Of a DNA stretch of 64,000 nt, positions 38,201-46,171 are shown one piece after another. The notes beneath the pieces were generated by a model. It made no database searches, was not told the origin of the DNA, and saw only the letters and a list, made by a program, of their open reading frames with translations. The position numbers and the translations under genes were made by a program. This stretch comes from Paenibacillus pasadenensis DSM 19293 (lineage in GTDB: Bacteria; Bacillota; Bacilli; Paenibacillales; Paenibacillaceae), in contig NZ_KE383848.1 in the NCBI RefSeq assembly GCF_000422485.1, positions 96,118 through 160,117 on the forward strand. Reading direction: 5' to 3'. Numbering within the stretch: the first letter of the stretch is position 1; the number at the start of each line of letters is the position of its first letter.

Positions 38201-40686
38201 GCGTCGAATGACGATGCCGAGGGAGCTTCACTGGAAGCCGCATCTGCGGCCTCCAGCCGCTCCATCAGCTCCGTCCAGAGCTGTGCGACGCGTTCGCCGA
38301 GCCGGTAGGAGCGGGAGCCGGCCTCGTTGCGCCAGAACGGAATCTCGCTGAAGCGGTTGCCCGTTTCTTTGACATAGACGCGGTCCTTGCTGATGCTCGA
38401 GATCATCCAGGAGCTCGTGCCGAGCTGGAACACGTCGCCGACGCGGCTCTCCTGCACGAACTCCTCGTCCAGCTCTCCGACATGGGAGCGGCTGTCGGCG
38501 TGGTGCACGGGATAGGCTCCGCTCTGCGGGATTGTGCCGGCTCCCGTCACGGCGGCCATGCGGCTGTTCGGGCGCGGGCCGACGGCGTTCGCCTCGCGGT
38601 CCCATTCCAGCAGCGGGCGGGCGAACGGGTACAGTCCGGCCAGCACCGCGAGCATGTCGAGCAGCCGCTGGCGCGGAAAAGCCCGGTAGCTGTCGCTGCC
38701 GAGGATGAGCCGGTACATCTCCTCGACCGGAACCGTGTCGAGGGAGGCGATCGCCACCGCCTGCTGCGACAGCACGTCGAGCGCGTGACGCGGCACCTCG
38801 ATCGGGTCGATGTCCCGCTCGGCGATCATGCGCGCGAGCACCGCGATCTCCGGCAGGACGCCGCGCTGGCGGGCCAGGATGATGCCGCGGCTCGCCTCGC
38901 CGACGCCGTGGCCGGCGCGCCCGATGCGCTGGATGCCTGCCGCCGCGGACAGCGGCGAGTCGAGCTGCACGACGAGGTCGACGTGGCCGACGTCGATGCC
39001 GAGCTCGAGCGAGGAGGTGGCGACGATGCAGCGGAGACGGCCTTCCTTGAGCAGGCGCTCCACCTCGAGCCGCCGCCCCCGGTCCATGCTGCCGTGATGG
39101 GCGCGGCACATTTCCTGGCCGGTGTAGTCGTTGAGGCGCAGGCACAGCCGCTCCGCCATGCGGCGGCTGTTGACGAACACGAGCACGGAGCGGCAGCCCT
39201 CCATCAGCTGCAGCAGCCGGTCCATGATCGGGAACCAGACGGAGTCGCGGCTGCCGCCGAGCCGGACGCGCCCCGGCATCGTGACGAGGACGTCCATCGT
39301 CTTGGCCATCGCGCTTTCGATGATGGCGACCGGACGGGGAACATAGCCGAGCGGATGGGCAGGCAGCGGCTCGGCTTGGGCGGATGCCTCCTCGGCAAGG
39401 GGGCCGATCGGCGCTGGAGCCGCGTCGTGGAGAACCGCCTGCGCATTCACCGCATTAGGGAGGCCTGCCTGCGCATTCGCCGCGTCGTGGAGAACCGTCT
39501 GCGCAGTCCCTGCGTCGGGAAGGCCCGCCCGTGCATTCGCCGTGTCGGGGATCCCCGCCAACGCATTCCCTCCATTGGGCGGATCCGCCTGCGCAGTCCC
39601 CGCGTCGATGAGATCCGCCGACTCTTCCGCCGCGAAGGCTTTCGGCGGCGCCCAGCCGCCGAGGAAGCGCGCGACGCGCTCCATCGGCTTTTGCGTCGCG
39701 GACAGTCCGATGCGTTGCAGCGGGCTTCCCCGCCAGGCTTCGAGCCGCTCGAGCGTCAGCGACAGGTGCGAGCCCCGCTTGTCCGCAGCCAGATCGTGGA
39801 TCTCGTCGACGATGATCTGCTCGGCCGTCTGCAGCATGAGGCGTCCTTTGTCGGAGCCGAGCAGGATGAACAGCGATTCCGGCGTCGTCACGAGCACGTC
39901 GGGCGGACGGCGCAGCATCGCGGCGCGCTTCGAGGAGGGCGTGTCGCCGGTCCGGACGGCGCAAGTAATACCCGGCACTCCTTGGTGTGACCATTGTTCC
40001 ATCCGCTCCGCGATCTGCGCGACGAACTCCGTCACATGGTCGTAGATGTCGTTGTTGAGCGCCTTCAGCGGCGTGACGTAGAGGACGCGCACGCCCGGCC
40101 GCCAGACGGAGGCGGCCTTGCCGGATCCGGCGGCTGGCGCAGAGTCGGATGCCGGTGCAAGGTCGGGAGCGGAGGCAGATTCGGATGCCGAAGCGGATCG
40201 GGGCGTAGGATCGACTCCGGGATCGGCTTCCGCAGCTGGCGCAGGCTTGGCTGCGGCGACGCGACCCGCTCCGGCTCCATCCGGCGAAAAGGCGGCTTCC
40301 TTGGCCCGCAGCAAACGGTCCAGGCAGGGGAGCAGCGCCGCAAGCGTCTTGCCGGAGCCCGTCGGCGCCGCGAGCAGCGTATGAGCGCCGCCGAGGATGG
40401 ACGACCAGGCGCTGCGCTGCGCATCGGTCGGCGTCCCGAACGAGTCGGCGAACCAGCGGGCCAGCACGGGGTGAAACGGCTCGAGAGCCGGATCGAGGCT
40501 GTCCGCGCTCCGGGCCTTCCCCGGCGGGCGGTCTCCGGCGCCCCCGATGGCTTCCGCGCCCGCTTCGACGCCGTCGGCCGGGACCGTGCTTCCTTCATGG
40601 CGCCCGGACCGGCTCTTCGGACGAACGCCGGCTTCGGCTTGACGCCGGTCCCTGCTCGGACCGCCTTTTTCTCCTGGAGCTTTCAT
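35221..40686 (-). CDS. Lhr-type large DEAD/DEAH-box helicase with low-complexity insertions
   Basis: 1821 residues, longer than the roughly 1500 of E. coli Lhr. Motif I is AAPTGSGKT (residues 106-114), motif II VDEIHDL (about 293), motif III GLSATQKP. The second RecA domain has VFVNSRRMAERLCLRLND, VATSSLELGIDVGHVDLVVQLDSP and QRIGRAGHG. A winged-helix/Lhr core and a large C-terminal domain follow. Lhr proteins unwind DNA or RNA:DNA in repair. Oddities are an Ala/Ser/Pro spacer near 130-180, a decapeptide repeat insert near 356-432, and further Ala/Asp-rich spacers near 820-890 and 1510-1590. ATG 40686 lies after GAGGGAGG; it stands alone. Confidence 0.9.
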   Translation of the reverse strand: MKAPGEKGGPSRDRRQAEAGVRPKSRSGRHEGSTVPADGVEAGAEAIGGAGDRPPGKARSADSLDPALEPFHPVLARWFADSFGTPTDAQRSAWSSILGGAHTLLAAPTGSGKTLAALLPCLDRLLRAKEAAFSPDGAGAGRVAAAKPAPAAEADPGVDPTPRSASASESASAPDLAPASDSAPAAGSGKAASVWRPGVRVLYVTPLKALNNDIYDHVTEFVAQIAERMEQWSHQGVPGITCAVRTGDTPSSKRAAMLRRPPDVLVTTPESLFILLGSDKGRLMLQTAEQIIVDEIHDLAADKRGSHLSLTLERLEAWRGSPLQRIGLSATQKPMERVARFLGGWAPPKAFAAEESADLIDAGTAQADPPNGGNALAGIPDTANARAGLPDAGTAQTVLHDAANAQAGLPNAVNAQAVLHDAAPAPIGPLAEEASAQAEPLPAHPLGYVPRPVAIIESAMAKTMDVLVTMPGRVRLGGSRDSVWFPIMDRLLQLMEGCRSVLVFVNSRRMAERLCLRLNDYTGQEMCRAHHGSMDRGRRLEVERLLKEGRLRCIVATSSLELGIDVGHVDLVVQLDSPLSAAAGIQRIGRAGHGVGEASRGIILARQRGVLPEIAVLARMIAERDIDPIEVPRHALDVLSQQAVAIASLDTVPVEEMYRLILGSDSYRAFPRQRLLDMLAVLAGLYPFARPLLEWDREANAVGPRPNSRMAAVTGAGTIPQSGAYPVHHADSRSHVGELDEEFVQESRVGDVFQLGTSSWMISSISKDRVYVKETGNRFSEIPFWRNEAGSRSYRLGERVAQLWTELMERLEAADAASSEAPSASSFDAARVGAPAPADAHDAAPTILAADAASHEAPSEMSFDAARVGAAPALPDGPESEPARPKPSASGDGAPLAPTNADESDAPFSAAEEAVIRDLQEPYRLDDRAARSLVSLVRAQRATGVVPTAARLAVEVYKDIAGQTHIVIHNAWGRRVNRTLQLAIERKFETSLPHRLYGNAKDNGIEFVLPEWDPSWLQAVRSVTPDNLRELLVEALPGSPLLAVAFRRIAETSLLLKRSFGRTPMWQLRLRGEELLRAALPYADRFPYLGEAMRECLRDYLDEPRLKELLGQMQEGRIAMAVHYRDLPSPLASQFAADYVNMRIYEGDGLDRAVQAQLLQMSRELAGELFGQEALRGAVDPQVLEAERRRLETPAAGAPGSADELYRLLKQRGDLTEAELLGAADADPSAAGWLRQLRQQRRVAGYEPGGGLAGRFICADEAELYGRFPQEDDAASFVVERWIAGRLAFTPEELAARYPALGADGARSLIPRLLEADRIQLAPFAEEDELLYTSALTAARVVRLSVQAARGRSEAADAVRWCRLLAGRQHALQGTQLQGEHGLLRVLEQLQGFFFPLSYWESFLLPSRLASYRPEELDLLCASGEVLWLGRQGDGEKEGKIAFFLPESRDLIASWLPQEDARPAHPQLLERLKRGGAMFLAPLARELGRQPSEVQAELLELVWQGQVSNDQFAPLRGPSSASRSRGSRSGRGAWGGSGLGRWFWTGSLRPPQDSGSHRPQAAASTGLAKRSAAEPSASTESGLPALRSGPSASNAHHGDGAAPAAGSLPQDGSPALRWIDRLLDVYGIVSRDLAAAMSPCAWDELLPALKRLEEWGVLVRGQLIEGVPAMQFTTREIAESLRQPLPGEEDGLTVLSAADPANPFGLLADWPGDGDGGFARKPGNFLVLEDGEWRFWVESNGRRIRSLGPKGEARDEAPAAASLQQALASIAARQGLAKIAVEQWNGRPVDETPAAEALRGLGAERDRHRFVLWKSQLSARR
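39390..39620 (-). repeat. In-frame decapeptide repeats inside the helicase gene
   Basis: A 30-bp period encodes units such as NALAGIPDTA, NARAGLPDAG, TAQTVLHDAA, NAQAGLPNAV and NAQAVLHDAA. The insertion lies between the first RecA domain and the VPRPVAIIE strand of the next. The reading frame is preserved, so it is an internal expansion rather than a disruption. Confidence 0.85.
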
Positions 40687-40904
40687 GCTTGCCAAGCCTC
40701 CCTCGCGCGCCGGATGGCGGCATTTTCCATTAGCATACACCATTGGCCGGGCCGTTGCCTGCTCCGCCGAGAAGAGCGGCTATCGCCATCCGGAGAGATT
40801 CCGTCCGTCCGCAACTCTATCAATCTCCCACTCGTCTAGAAGAGCAGGTAGAAAATTCCGGAAATCCGCTATCCCGCCGATCCGCCGAAGGAGGACCTCC
40901 ATCC

Positions 40905-42404
40905 ATGTCCGTAGTCCCGACCCGCCGTCTGACCGCCGCCGCGCTCGCCTCCGCCCTGCTGGCCGGAGCCGCACTGTCCGGTCCGGCCGGAGCAAGCGCT
41001 TCGCCGCTCGCTGCTCCAGTCGCTGCCGCCGCTGCCAAGCCGCTGCCGCCATTCGCTGGAGCGGCCGTCGCTGCGCCTTCGGCGAAGCTGTTCACGTTGG
41101 CGTCCGGCGTCCTGCCCGGCGCATCGTCCGCGACCGCCGCTCCGGCTCCGCTGGCGGCCAAGCTGTACGCTTCCGTGCCGCTGGCCGCGCCTGCGGCCGC
41201 CGTGCCGTACGCCTCCGCCGCCGCTTCGGCGACGATCCTGCTCGACGGCTTCCCGCTCGCTTTTCCCGCGGCGCCGCAGCTCGTGAAAGGCACGACGATG
41301 GTGCCGTTCCGCGCCATCGCCGAAGCCCTGAACGTGCCGGTCGTCTGGGACGCCAAGGCCAGGACCGTCACCGCCGTCAAGCCGCTGGCGGACGGCAGCC
41401 GGCGCTCCGTGCTGCTGCGCGTCGGCAGCAAGCAGGCGCAGCTGGACGGCCAGGCGGCCGCGCTCGCCCAGGCCCCGGTGCAGAGCGGCGGCAGCGTGCT
41501 CGTGCCGCTGAGCTTTTTCAGCAGCGCCTTCGGCGCTCAGGTGAGCTGGGACGGCGCGGCCAAGACCGTCCGCATCCTGTCGCCGGCCGAGCGCGTCTAC
41601 GTCAAGGGCTATTATGCGATCAGCTCGTTCTCGCAGGTGAAGGTCCTCGACCGCTTCGACTCGGTCGCCTTCGGCTGGGGGCGGATCGGCGAGGACGGCA
41701 AGCTGACGCTCAGCGGCAAGGACTTCTACTGGCCGAGCGCGAGCGGCGCCACGACGCCCGAGAGCATCGTCGCGGACGCCTCCGCGGCGGGGGTCAATAC
41801 GCAGTTCATGGTGTTCGGCGCCGACGGGCGAGGGGAGCTGACCAAGCTGCTGGGCGACCCGGCGCTGCGGACGGAGGCGATTCGGAGCATCGTGTCGACG
41901 GCTTCGATCGGCGGCTTCCGCAGCATCGCGCTCGACTTCGAGGGGCTCGGCCTGACCGGCGACAAGGCGGCGGCCAAGCAGTCGTTCACCCGCTTCGTCA
42001 CCGACCTTCGGACCGCTTCGCAGGAGGCGGGGCTCGGCCTGTCGCTGGCGCTCCACCCGCTCAACGGGGCCTTCGGCGGGTATGACTACAAGGCGCTGGC
42101 CCGGCAGACGGACGAGATCGTCATCATGGCCTATGCGTACGAAGGGGAAAAAGGTCCGGAGCCGCTCGTCCGCGTGGACGAGGCGATCCGGCTGGCGCTG
42201 AAGGAGACCGACCGCAGCAAGCTGCTGCTCGGCATCTCGATGGGCAGCGAGACGGCCGCCTCGCTGCGCGGGCCGGCCGGGCTCGCCAAGCGCTACGGCC
42301 TCAAGGGCATCGCGCTCTGGCGCCTCGGCGCCGGACTCGTCGACGCCGGCTCGCTCCGGGCGCTCGAAGGCACCGTGCAGCTGCGCAAGCCGGTGGAAGG
42401 GTAG
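40905..42404 (+). CDS. Exported protein with stalk (copper-amine-oxidase-N) domain and GH18-like domain
   Basis: 499 residues. The Ala-rich Sec signal ends near residue 32 and is followed by a long Ala/Pro spacer. A stalk domain (about 108-222) has TTMVPFRAIAEALNVPVVWDAKARTVTAV and SVLVPLSFFSSAFGAQVSWDGAAKTVRI. A TIM-barrel GH18-like domain follows (about 228-490). Asp344 and Glu346 in IALDFEGLG fit the DxxE catalytic motif of spore-cortex and peptidoglycan GH18 enzymes, although the usual DGxDxDxE is reduced. IVIMAYAYEG and ISMGSETA are further barrel strands. ATG 40905 follows GAAGGAGGA. Probable cell-wall glycan role. Confidence 0.85.
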   Translation: MSVVPTRRLTAAALASALLAGAALSGPAGASASPLAAPVAAAAAKPLPPFAGAAVAAPSAKLFTLASGVLPGASSATAAPAPLAAKLYASVPLAAPAAAVPYASAAASATILLDGFPLAFPAAPQLVKGTTMVPFRAIAEALNVPVVWDAKARTVTAVKPLADGSRRSVLLRVGSKQAQLDGQAAALAQAPVQSGGSVLVPLSFFSSAFGAQVSWDGAAKTVRILSPAERVYVKGYYAISSFSQVKVLDRFDSVAFGWGRIGEDGKLTLSGKDFYWPSASGATTPESIVADASAAGVNTQFMVFGADGRGELTKLLGDPALRTEAIRSIVSTASIGGFRSIALDFEGLGLTGDKAAAKQSFTRFVTDLRTASQEAGLGLSLALHPLNGAFGGYDYKALARQTDEIVIMAYAYEGEKGPEPLVRVDEAIRLALKETDRSKLLLGISMGSETAASLRGPAGLAKRYGLKGIALWRLGAGLVDAGSLRALEGTVQLRKPVEG

Positions 42405-42460
42405 GCGCGCGGCAAGTCTGCTCGAGCGGCCCGTCCTTGCCCGGCTGCCCCGGGCGGCGC

Positions 42461-42497
42461 AAAAAAAAAGGCTTTCCCTCGGCGGGAAAGCCTTTTT
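42461..42497. terminator. Bidirectional terminator
   Basis: AAAAAGGCTTTCCC, CTCGGC loop region, GGGAAAGCCTTTTT between the converging GH18-like and VOC genes; long A and T runs on the two sides. Confidence 0.93.
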
Positions 42498-42505
42498 CGC
42501 GCTTC

Positions 42506-42889
42506 TCAGCTCTTGTCCTCGACCAGCGCGAGATGGTGGCCTGCCGGCGTTTGGACGATGGCGAACCATCCGGTATCCGGGATGTCCGTTTTGGGCATCA
42601 GCACCCGGCCGCCGCCCCTTACGGCTTGCTCCAGCGTGGAGTCGAACCGGTCGGCCTTGAGGGAGAAGTTGGGCACGACGGACTTCCGGTACCCCTCCCG
42701 GACGGCGGCTTCCTCCAGCTTGCTCGCATCCATGAATCCGATCGAAAGGCCTTTGGCATCGGTGAGCGAGGTGTAGGTGTCGGACTCGAAAGCGACGTCC
42801 ATAGGGAGCAGATCGGCGAGAAAGGCAAGGTCCTTCCTGCGGCTGTCGCCGTCGGCAAAGGAGAAATCAAGAATGGCTAGATGGGACAT
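42506..42889 (-). CDS. VOC-superfamily (glyoxalase-fold) protein
   Basis: 127 residues with the paired beta-alpha-beta-beta-beta modules: AILDFSFADGDSRRKDLAFLADLL at the start, then FSLKADRFDSTLEQAVRGGGRVLMPKTDIPDTGWFAIVQTPAGHHLALVE, the common VOC C-terminal block. It lacks the full set of metal ligands of glyoxalase I, so a binding or resistance-like role is as likely as catalysis. ATG 42889 follows AAGGAGGTA. 66 nt downstream of the AraC gene, probably one transcript. Confidence 0.85.
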   Translation of the reverse strand: MSHLAILDFSFADGDSRRKDLAFLADLLPMDVAFESDTYTSLTDAKGLSIGFMDASKLEEAAVREGYRKSVVPNFSLKADRFDSTLEQAVRGGGRVLMPKTDIPDTGWFAIVQTPAGHHLALVEDKS

Positions 42890-42955
42890 GGTCGTACCTC
42901 CTTGAAGGGAATGGGGATGAACCTAAAGAAACCGGGTATCCGGGACGGGGCGGAC

Positions 42956-43843
42956 TCAGCGCCGAGACCGGGCGACCGGCACCAGGACCTCGGCCCGACG
43001 ATGCCCTCCCGGTACCGGACCGCCGGGCGAGGGCAGGTAGCGTTCCAGCTCGGGACCGCCGGCATGCTCCCAGTCGGAAGAGGGAAACCAGCGTCCGAAC
43101 GCGTCCTCCCAGACGCCGCGCACCGCCCTGCGCAGCTGCGGCGGAGATTCGGCCTCCACGGCGAAGACGGCATGCAGCCCCGGAGGAAACGCGCGTGAGA
43201 CCAGCCCCGGCGGCGGCGCGTCCGGTCCTTGCGCCTCTATGCCATGCAGGCGCGTGAATGCGGACGAGCCGGCCTGAAGATCGGCGTAGACGACAAGCTC
43301 GGCCTGCCCGTCCGCCTGCTGCAGCAGAGCGGACAACGCCTCGGAAGCGCGCCGGCCGGCTGCCTTCTCCGTTTCCTCGAAGCTCTGCAGGCGCACGGCC
43401 TCTCCGATCCAGAGGAAGCCGGGCCGCTGCTCGATGCGCGGCTCGGGGCAAAGCCGGCTGCCGCTCCGTTCCGCCAAGCGATGCAGGTCAAGCGCCGGAA
43501 AGGGAGGCGCTTCGCGCCCTTGCCTGCGGAACTCCCGGGGAGCGAGGCCGTACCGGCGCTGGAACGCGCGGCAGAACGTCTCATGGGAGTTGAAGCCGGC
43601 GGCGAAGGCGATGTCCACGATTTTTGAGCCGCTCCGGACGAGAGCCTCCGCAGCCTGGCTCAGCCTGCGCTTGCGGACATAGTCCATGACGGTCTCCCCG
43701 GAAGCCTCCTGGAAGACGCGGTGAAAATGGTAGTCGGAAAATCCGGAATAGCGGGCCAGCCCGGACAAGGTCAGCGGCTCGTCCAGGCAGCGCTCGATAT
43801 GATCCACGGTCCGCTGCAGGCGACTCCAGTAGGCTTCGGACAT
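42956..43843 (-). CDS. AraC-family regulator with GyrI-like C-terminal domain
   Basis: 295 residues. The N-terminal AraC DNA-binding pair reads LTLSGLARYSGFSDYHFHRVFQEASGETVMDYV and IVDIAFAAGFNSHETFCRAFQRRYGLAPREFR. The C-terminal GyrI-like part binds small molecules in relatives (Rob, BltR-type). Start ATG 43843 is eight bases after AAGGAGGTG; GTG 43852 overlaps the site. Probably controls itself and the VOC gene just downstream, and possibly the divergent ABC exporter. Confidence 0.87.
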   Translation of the reverse strand: MSEAYWSRLQRTVDHIERCLDEPLTLSGLARYSGFSDYHFHRVFQEASGETVMDYVRKRRLSQAAEALVRSGSKIVDIAFAAGFNSHETFCRAFQRRYGLAPREFRRQGREAPPFPALDLHRLAERSGSRLCPEPRIEQRPGFLWIGEAVRLQSFEETEKAAGRRASEALSALLQQADGQAELVVYADLQAGSSAFTRLHGIEAQGPDAPPPGLVSRAFPPGLHAVFAVEAESPPQLRRAVRGVWEDAFGRWFPSSDWEHAGGPELERYLPSPGGPVPGGHRRAEVLVPVARSRR

Positions 43844-44081
43844 CGGCGGCACCTCCTTGCTTGAGCAGGATACGGCCTGCTAGACCAGCATAACGGCTTC
43901 CCGCATCCCTTTCTTGACGATTCTTGCGGGATTCCGAGTCATCGCCTTGCCCTCATCGTTCCAATCCCGGCGATGCATGATTCGAGCCGTGCTCCTGCGG
44001 ATCCGTTCCCTTCCGCGCATTCGCGGGGCGGAGCAGGAGGATGGTAGAATGGACAGAGAACCAAAAGGAGGCCTCCCGTCC

Positions 44082-45911
44082 ATGCAAGAAGCCGCATCAT
44101 CGCCGCTTGACGGCTCATCCCGCCGCTCGAGCCGCTCATCGGAAGGCAGCGCGCCGCGGGCCGGCTGGCGCGACTTCATCCGGCTCATCGCCGAGACGAA
44201 GCCGCCGCGCGGGCTGTCCGCGGCCGCGCTGGCGCTCAGCCTGCTGGCTACGATCGCCGGGCTGGTCGTGCCGCTCGCCACCAAGCAGTTCATCGACGGC
44301 TTCAGCCTGAGCGAGCTGAAGGCCGGCCATATCGCGCTGCTGGCCGTCTTTTTCCTGCTGCAGGCCGCCGGCGGGGCGTACTCCAGCTACCTGCTCGCGC
44401 GCATCGGCCAGCATGTCGTCGCCCGCCTGCGGGAGCGGCTCTGGCGCAAGCTGATGGCGCTGCCCGTGCCGTACTACGACCGCCACCAGACCGGCGAGAC
44501 GGTCAGCCGCATGACCAGCGACACGCTCGTCGTGCGCGGCCTCATCACCGACCATCTCGTCGGCTTCGTCACCGGGCTCATCTCGGCGGCGGGCGCGCTC
44601 GTCCTGCTGCTGCTGCTCGACTGGCGGATGACGCTCATCCTGCTCGTCGCGATCCCGCTGCTCGCCGGCATCATGGTGCCGCTCGGCATCCGCATGCACC
44701 GCATCGCCAAGGCGACGCAGGACGAGACGGCGGGCTTTTCCGGCCATCTCAACAACGTCGTCTCCGAGGTGCGGCTCGTCAAGGCGTCCGGCGCGGAGCA
44801 GCGGGAGCTGCGCGAAGGGCTCGCGGGCATCCGCCGCCTGCAGGCGCTCGGCGTGCGCGAAGGCGCGACCGGCGCGCTCGTCGGGCCTTCGATCTCGCTG
44901 ACGATCATGACGATGCTCGTCGTCATCATCGGCTACGGCGGCGTGCGCGTCTCCTCGGGCGCGATTACGGCGGGCGACCTCGTCGCCTTCATCCTGTACC
45001 TGATGCAGATCATCCTGCCGCTCAGCCAGGTCGCCGTCTTCTTCACCCAGTTCAACAAGGCGATGGGAGCGACCGAGCGCATCAACGGGATGCTCGCCGA
45101 GCCGGAGGAGCGGTTCGGGCAAGGAGCGGAGCTCGGCCGGGCCGACCGGCCGATCGTCGCGGCTGGGCTCGGATTCGCCTATGCCGGGGGAGAGCCGATC
45201 CTGAAGGACATCGGCTTCACGCTGCAGCCGGGGCAAGTGACGGCGATCGTCGGGCCGAGCGGAGGCGGGAAAACGACGCTGTTCTCGCTGCTCGAGCGGT
45301 ATTACGAGCCGACCGAAGGAACGCTGCGGCTCGGGGAGCAGCCGATCGGCTCGTACTCGCTGGCGAGCTGGCGCGCGCGCATCGGCTATGTCGCGCAGGA
45401 AAGCCCGCTGATGGCCGGCACGATCCGCGACAACATGACCTACGGCATCGAGCGCGACCCTTCGCTGGAGGAGCTGCGCGAGGCGGCGAGGCTCGCCTAT
45501 GCGGACGAGTTCATCGACGCGCTGCCGGACGGCTACGATACGCAGGTGGGCGAGCGCGGCATCAAGCTGTCCGGCGGCCAGCGCCAGCGCATCGGCATCG
45601 CCCGGGCGCTGCTGCGCGCGCCGGACCTGCTGCTGCTCGACGAGGCGACGAGCGCGCTCGACAGCCAGTCCGAGATCGTCGTGCAGCAGGCGCTCGGCAA
45701 CCTGATGGAGGGCCGGACGACGGTCGTCATCGCGCATCGCCTGTCGACGGTCGTGGACGCCGATCAGATTCTTTTCGTGGAGAAGGGCCGCATCACCGGG
45801 AGAGGCACGCATGAGGAGCTGCTCGCCTCGCATGCGCTGTACCGCGAGTTCGCCGAGCGGCAGCTTCGTACGGCAGCCGATGCGGGCGGCGGGCGGCAAG
45901 AGCAGGCTTAG
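44082..45911 (+). CDS. ABC multidrug exporter, permease-ATPase fusion (BmrA/LmrA type)
   Basis: 609 residues, homodimeric type. Six helices include VLLLLLDWRMTLILLVAIPLLAGIM. The ATPase has Walker A VGPSGGGKTTLF, signature LSGGQRQRIGIARAL, Walker B LLLLDEATSALDSQSE with catalytic Glu, and H-loop VIAHRLSTV. Both sites are therefore competent. The start is ATG 44082, after AAAGGAGG; ATG 44049 upstream has no site. The divergent AraC/GyrI-type regulator is a plausible controller and the substrate is presumably a drug-like compound. Confidence 0.92.
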   Translation: MQEAASSPLDGSSRRSSRSSEGSAPRAGWRDFIRLIAETKPPRGLSAAALALSLLATIAGLVVPLATKQFIDGFSLSELKAGHIALLAVFFLLQAAGGAYSSYLLARIGQHVVARLRERLWRKLMALPVPYYDRHQTGETVSRMTSDTLVVRGLITDHLVGFVTGLISAAGALVLLLLLDWRMTLILLVAIPLLAGIMVPLGIRMHRIAKATQDETAGFSGHLNNVVSEVRLVKASGAEQRELREGLAGIRRLQALGVREGATGALVGPSISLTIMTMLVVIIGYGGVRVSSGAITAGDLVAFILYLMQIILPLSQVAVFFTQFNKAMGATERINGMLAEPEERFGQGAELGRADRPIVAAGLGFAYAGGEPILKDIGFTLQPGQVTAIVGPSGGGKTTLFSLLERYYEPTEGTLRLGEQPIGSYSLASWRARIGYVAQESPLMAGTIRDNMTYGIERDPSLEELREAARLAYADEFIDALPDGYDTQVGERGIKLSGGQRQRIGIARALLRAPDLLLLDEATSALDSQSEIVVQQALGNLMEGRTTVVIAHRLSTVVDADQILFVEKGRITGRGTHEELLASHALYREFAERQLRTAADAGGGRQEQA

Positions 45912-45977
45912 GCGCGCGGGAACGGCCGCCGCCGGAGAGGGCGGATCGGCCCCGCAGCCGAAAGGGCTGAAGCCCGG

Positions 45978-46006
45978 TTGACCCTTTTTCAACAAGATTC
46001 TATACT
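45978..46006 (+). promoter_or_regulatory. Sigma-A promoter of the wHTH regulator
   Basis: TTGACC, 17-nt spacer, TATACT: near-consensus. The start site would be near 46013, leaving a leader of about 160 nt. Confidence 0.8.
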
Positions 46007-46012
46007 TAGGGC

Positions 46013-46171
46013 ATCGCCATCAGGCCAGGGAGGAAGGCCTGGGCACGGCCTATCGCCAGGAACCAGCTGAGGCGGCACGACCCGCCGAAGAAGACAGAGA
46101 GACCCGGACCCCCGGGAAGGATAGAGAGGACTCATCCTCCGAGCGTCGGAGGAGAGGGGAGGAGATTGGAT
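46013..46171 (+). promoter_or_regulatory. Structured 5' leader with serial hairpins
   Basis: In order: CAGGCC (46021) with GGCCTG (46036); GGCGG (46071) with CCGCC (46082); CCCGG (46103) with CCGGG (46112); and TCCTCCGA (46135) with TCGGAGGA (46146), a perfect eight-pair stem with a GCG loop ending just before the GAGGGGAGGAG site. The TCCTCC arm could also pair with the ribosome binding site itself. It matches no riboswitch class recognised by eye; a translation-attenuating leader is the likely reading. Confidence 0.5.

Noticed and set aside
46013-46171. Known riboswitch (cyclic-di-GMP, ydaO, ykkC, SAM) in the regulator leader
   Set aside because: None of the conserved cores could be recognised by eye, so it is reported only as an unclassified structured leader.
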